Below, piece after piece: positions 61,795-64,000 of a DNA stretch of 64,000 nucleotides; within the stretch, counting starts at the first letter, position 1; every line of letters starts with the position of its first letter. Below the pieces are notes generated by a model. The model had not been told where the DNA came from. It did no database searches and saw only the letters and a list, made by a program, of their open reading frames with translations. The position numbers and the translations under genes were made by a program. The DNA is from Phytohabitans flavus. GTDB taxonomy: Bacteria; Actinomycetota; Actinomycetes; Mycobacteriales; Micromonosporaceae. Where the stretch lies: NCBI RefSeq assembly GCF_011764545.1, contig NZ_AP022870.1, forward strand, positions 4,324,001 through 4,388,000, in the 5' to 3' direction.

Positions 61795-63456
61795 TTAGCC
61801 CCCGGGCGCGCGGCCGAGGCGGGCCAGGTGCTCGTGGACGAGGCGGATCGCCAAAGCGCCCTCGCCCACAGCCGAGGCGACGCGCTTGATCGAGCCGCTG
61901 CGCACGTCGCCCACCGCGAACACGCCCGGGGCGCTCGTCTCCAGCAGGTCCGGCGGCCGGGTGCCCTCGACGGGGGCACCGACCGCCGGGCCAGTACGCA
62001 CGTAGCCGTGCTCGTCCAGCGCCACGTGACCGCCCAGCCAGTCCGTACACGGCTGGGCGCCGATGAAGACGAAGAGCAGGCCGGCGTCGAGCGAGCGGCG
62101 GGCCCCGGTGGGTAGGTGCTCGACCACCACCGACGCCAGCCGGCCCTCGGTGCCGGCCAGCTCGCACACCTCGCTCTCGCGTAGCACCTCGACGCGCTCG
62201 TCCCGCTCGATCTGGTCGACGAGGTACCGGGACATGTCCCTGCCGAGGTCGCCGTGCCGGGTCACGAGCCGTACGGACTGGGCGTGCTGTACCAGGTAGA
62301 CGACCGCCTGGCCGGCCGAGTTGCCACCACCCACCACGACCACCGGCCGCTTGGCGCAGAACCGAGCCTCCACCACGGTCGCCGCGTAGTAGACGCTGGT
62401 CCCCTCGAAGTCGGCCAGCCTCGGCAGGTCCAGCCGGCGGTAGCGGGCCCCGGTGGCGACGACCACGGTACGGGCGCGCACCTCCTCGTCCCGCCCGTCG
62501 ACCCGCACCACGTGGTACCCCTCCCGCCGCTCCAGCCCCACGACCGCCGCCGGGGCCGCGATCGCCGCCCCGAACTTCTCCGCCTGCATCACGGCCCGGT
62601 CGGCGAGCTCGACGCCCGAGATGCCGGCCGGGAAGCCGAGGTAGTTTTCGATCCGGGGCGAGGTGCCGGCCTGCCCGCCGGCGCCGACCGCGTCCAGCAC
62701 GACGATGTCCAGCCCCTCGGAGGCGCCGTAGACCGCGGCGGCCAGGCCGGCCGGGCCGGCGCCGGCGATGACCACGTCGACCATCGCGCCGGGCAGCTCG
62801 TCGACCGCCCCGGGGCCGATCAGCCGGGCCAGCTCGGCGTTGGTGGGGTTGCGCAGCACCTGGCCGTCCCGCCAGATGACGACCGGGGTGTCCTCCGGGC
62901 CGACGCTCATCTGCCGCAGCAGCCGCTCGGCGCCCGCGTCCTCTTCCAGGTCGGTCCAGGTGTGCGGGGTGCGGTTCCGGGCGGCGAACTCGCGCAGCCG
63001 CCGCGTGCCCGGCGAGAACCGCGACCCGATGATCCGGATGCCGGCGACGCTGCCGAGCAGCTGCTCGCGGCGGCGCAGGAAGGCGCGCAGAATCACGTCG
63101 CCCAGGCGCGGGTCGCGGGCCACAAAGTCGAGCAGGGCCGGCACCGGTACGGCGAGCACCTCGCCCGGCTCGCGGACGACCGCGGAGACGAAGGAGGGCT
63201 GCCCGGTCAGCAGCCCCATTTCGTCGAGGAACCAGCCCGGACCATGCACCCCGATCTGCCGTTCCTCAGCCGTCCCGTGCCCTTCGACCACCGCGACCGT
63301 GCCGCTCACCACCACGAACAGGTCCCGGTGCCGCTGGCCCTCCTGGGTGAGCAGGTCACCGACCTGGGTCCGGCGCCGCTCGCCGTACCCGCGCAGCTCC
63401 TCGATCTGCTCCCCGTTCAGCCGGGAGAACCCCGCGCCGCCGTCGGTCGGTTCCAC
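61795..63456 (-). CDS. Cyclic-nucleotide-domain/Grx-like/thioredoxin-reductase-like fusion
   Basis: 553 residues. Residues 1-135 form a cyclic-nucleotide-binding-type domain (FVVVSGTVAVVEGHG, PGWFLDEMGLLTGQPS). About 150-225 is a glutaredoxin-like fold without Cys (IIGSRFSPGTRRLREFAARNRTPHTWTDLEED, TPVVIWRDGQVLRNPTNAELA). About 232-545 is a thioredoxin-reductase-type FAD/NAD module (VIAGAGPAGLAAAVYGASEGL, GGQAGTSPRIENYLGFP, GGGNSAGQA). Where thioredoxin reductases have CxxC this protein has AATVVEARFC, with only one Cys, so it cannot reduce thioredoxin by the usual route. Start GTG or ATG near 63456. Probably a redox sensor or NAD(P)H oxidoreductase gated by a nucleotide. Confidence 0.87.
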   Translation of the reverse strand: MEPTDGGAGFSRLNGEQIEELRGYGERRRTQVGDLLTQEGQRHRDLFVVVSGTVAVVEGHGTAEERQIGVHGPGWFLDEMGLLTGQPSFVSAVVREPGEVLAVPVPALLDFVARDPRLGDVILRAFLRRREQLLGSVAGIRIIGSRFSPGTRRLREFAARNRTPHTWTDLEEDAGAERLLRQMSVGPEDTPVVIWRDGQVLRNPTNAELARLIGPGAVDELPGAMVDVVIAGAGPAGLAAAVYGASEGLDIVVLDAVGAGGQAGTSPRIENYLGFPAGISGVELADRAVMQAEKFGAAIAAPAAVVGLERREGYHVVRVDGRDEEVRARTVVVATGARYRRLDLPRLADFEGTSVYYAATVVEARFCAKRPVVVVGGGNSAGQAVVYLVQHAQSVRLVTRHGDLGRDMSRYLVDQIERDERVEVLRESEVCELAGTEGRLASVVVEHLPTGARRSLDAGLLFVFIGAQPCTDWLGGHVALDEHGYVRTGPAVGAPVEGTRPPDLLETSAPGVFAVGDVRSGSIKRVASAVGEGALAIRLVHEHLARLGRAPGG

Positions 63457-63710
63457 GGTTCTCCTCGGGGTGGTGGCTCACGCGTTGGCGGGAGGGTCGA
63501 TGGGCGGCCCGTCCCCGGTGGGAAGCGGCCCTGGGACGCCCGGCGCCGGCGGTCCTGCCAGTACCAGAGCGTGACAAGGATGACCGCACCGCCGGCGAGC
63601 ATCACGATCACGCCGGCCGCTTGCAGGTTGATCCACCAGGGATTTACCTGGATGGCGAACGCCAGGACGGCGCCGAGCGCGATCAGGAAGATTCCCCCGC
63701 CGATACCCAC
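63417..63710 (-). CDS. DUF6458-like small membrane protein
   Basis: 97 residues with two membrane segments (GGGIFLIALGAVLAFAIQV and LQAAGVIVMLAGGAVILVTLWYW), then a basic Pro/Arg-rich tail. The pattern fits the DUF6458 family. GTG 63710. Its end overlaps the start of the fusion protein by 40 bases on the same strand, so the two may be coupled. Confidence 0.72.
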   Translation of the reverse strand: MGIGGGIFLIALGAVLAFAIQVNPWWINLQAAGVIVMLAGGAVILVTLWYWQDRRRRASQGRFPPGTGRPSTLPPTREPPPRGEPWNRPTAARGSPG

Positions 63711-63869
63711 TACTCAAATGCCTCCGCCGCGTTGGGGGACGGACCATGCCTCCGCCGCCGCTTTGGGACCGATCCAACCGAACGTATCTCGGTCCTCGAA
63801 TGCCGCGTCTTCCCTGGTCACCCAGCCTGGGTGGGGTCGCGTCACCCGGTGCCGGCGTTGCGTGGAGAC

Positions 63870-64000
63870 ATGGTCAAGGACGTCAACATCGCCGTGATCT
63901 ACTACTCGGCGACCGGCAACGTGCACCGCCTCGCTGAGGCGGTGGCCGAAGGGGCGGTCAAGGCCGGCGCGCACGTGCGGGTGCACCGGGTGTCCGAGCT
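63870..64000 (+). CDS. Flavodoxin-family/WrbA-like NAD(P)H:quinone oxidoreductase, N-terminal part
   Basis: Only 43 residues are in the window. After VNIAVIYYSATGNVHRLAEAVAEGAVKAGAHVRVHRVSEL the sequence runs off the end. The FMN-phosphate loop YSATGNVHRLA is typical of WrbA-like flavodoxins. GGAG lies three bases before ATG 63870. The region 63711-63869 between the divergent genes must hold both promoters. Confidence 0.8.
   Translation, partial: MVKDVNIAVIYYSATGNVHRLAEAVAEGAVKAGAHVRVHRVSE

Noticed and set aside
1..64000. Prophage, integrative element or tRNA attachment site
   Set aside because: No integrase, phage structural gene, tRNA or att-like direct repeat was seen.

Overview
This is a high-GC window with many GTG and TTG starts, four-base start/stop overlaps, twin-arginine and lipobox exports, an AfsR-type regulator, a sortase, an F420-dependent-type oxidoreductase and several actinobacterial DUF families. 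It looks like the chromosome of a filamentous actinobacterium, most likely Micromonosporaceae. That assignment is inference from content. No rRNA, tRNA or CRISPR array was seen.

Layout. 1-8490: end of an XRE/cupin regulator, then one operon holding a branched-chain-amino-acid-type (Liv) ABC importer between two paralogous Tat-exported amidohydrolases. 8554-13393: a DrrAB-like ABC exporter converging on a large AfsR/SARP regulator, with a 23-bp triplication over both stop codons. 13450-15962: an intergenic composite repeat carrying an IS1182-like element. 15982-19206: a sortase with a long repetitive N-terminus, a secreted membrane-anchored partner and a DUF427 protein. 19252-23525: a compact operon DUF4178-DUF2617-DUF4247-DUF350-membrane protein-membrane aminopropyltransferase. 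24122-34253: a sugar regulon (binding protein, two permeases, GH1 beta-glucosidase, LacI regulator, GH2 beta-galactosidase, VOC and SDR proteins) with three LacI-type operators. 34292-39605: a serine protease and the MoxR-DUF58-VWA-VWA set with a KptA gene attached. 39562-52685: mixed housekeeping and accessory genes. 52808-57224: a sulfate importer operon ending in an Rrf2 regulator. 57275-58083: a second, inverted copy of the composite repeat, holding a 139-bp mini-element instead of the IS. 58161-64000: a stress-type cluster with two triple-BON proteins, a LuxR regulator, DUF2267, a cyclic-nucleotide-domain/thioredoxin-reductase-like fusion and the start of a flavodoxin.

Two things run across the window. 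First, a 58-bp intergenic element occurs seven times at identical length; six copies lie just downstream of a gene, all in the same orientation relative to that gene's transcript. I regard this as the least explained signal here. Second, five genes are broken by a shift that one lost base, mostly in a G or C run, would repair (near 5506, 14786, 31105, 53047 and 56735). The shared signature suggests assembly indels more than five real mutations, so I describe those genes across the break.
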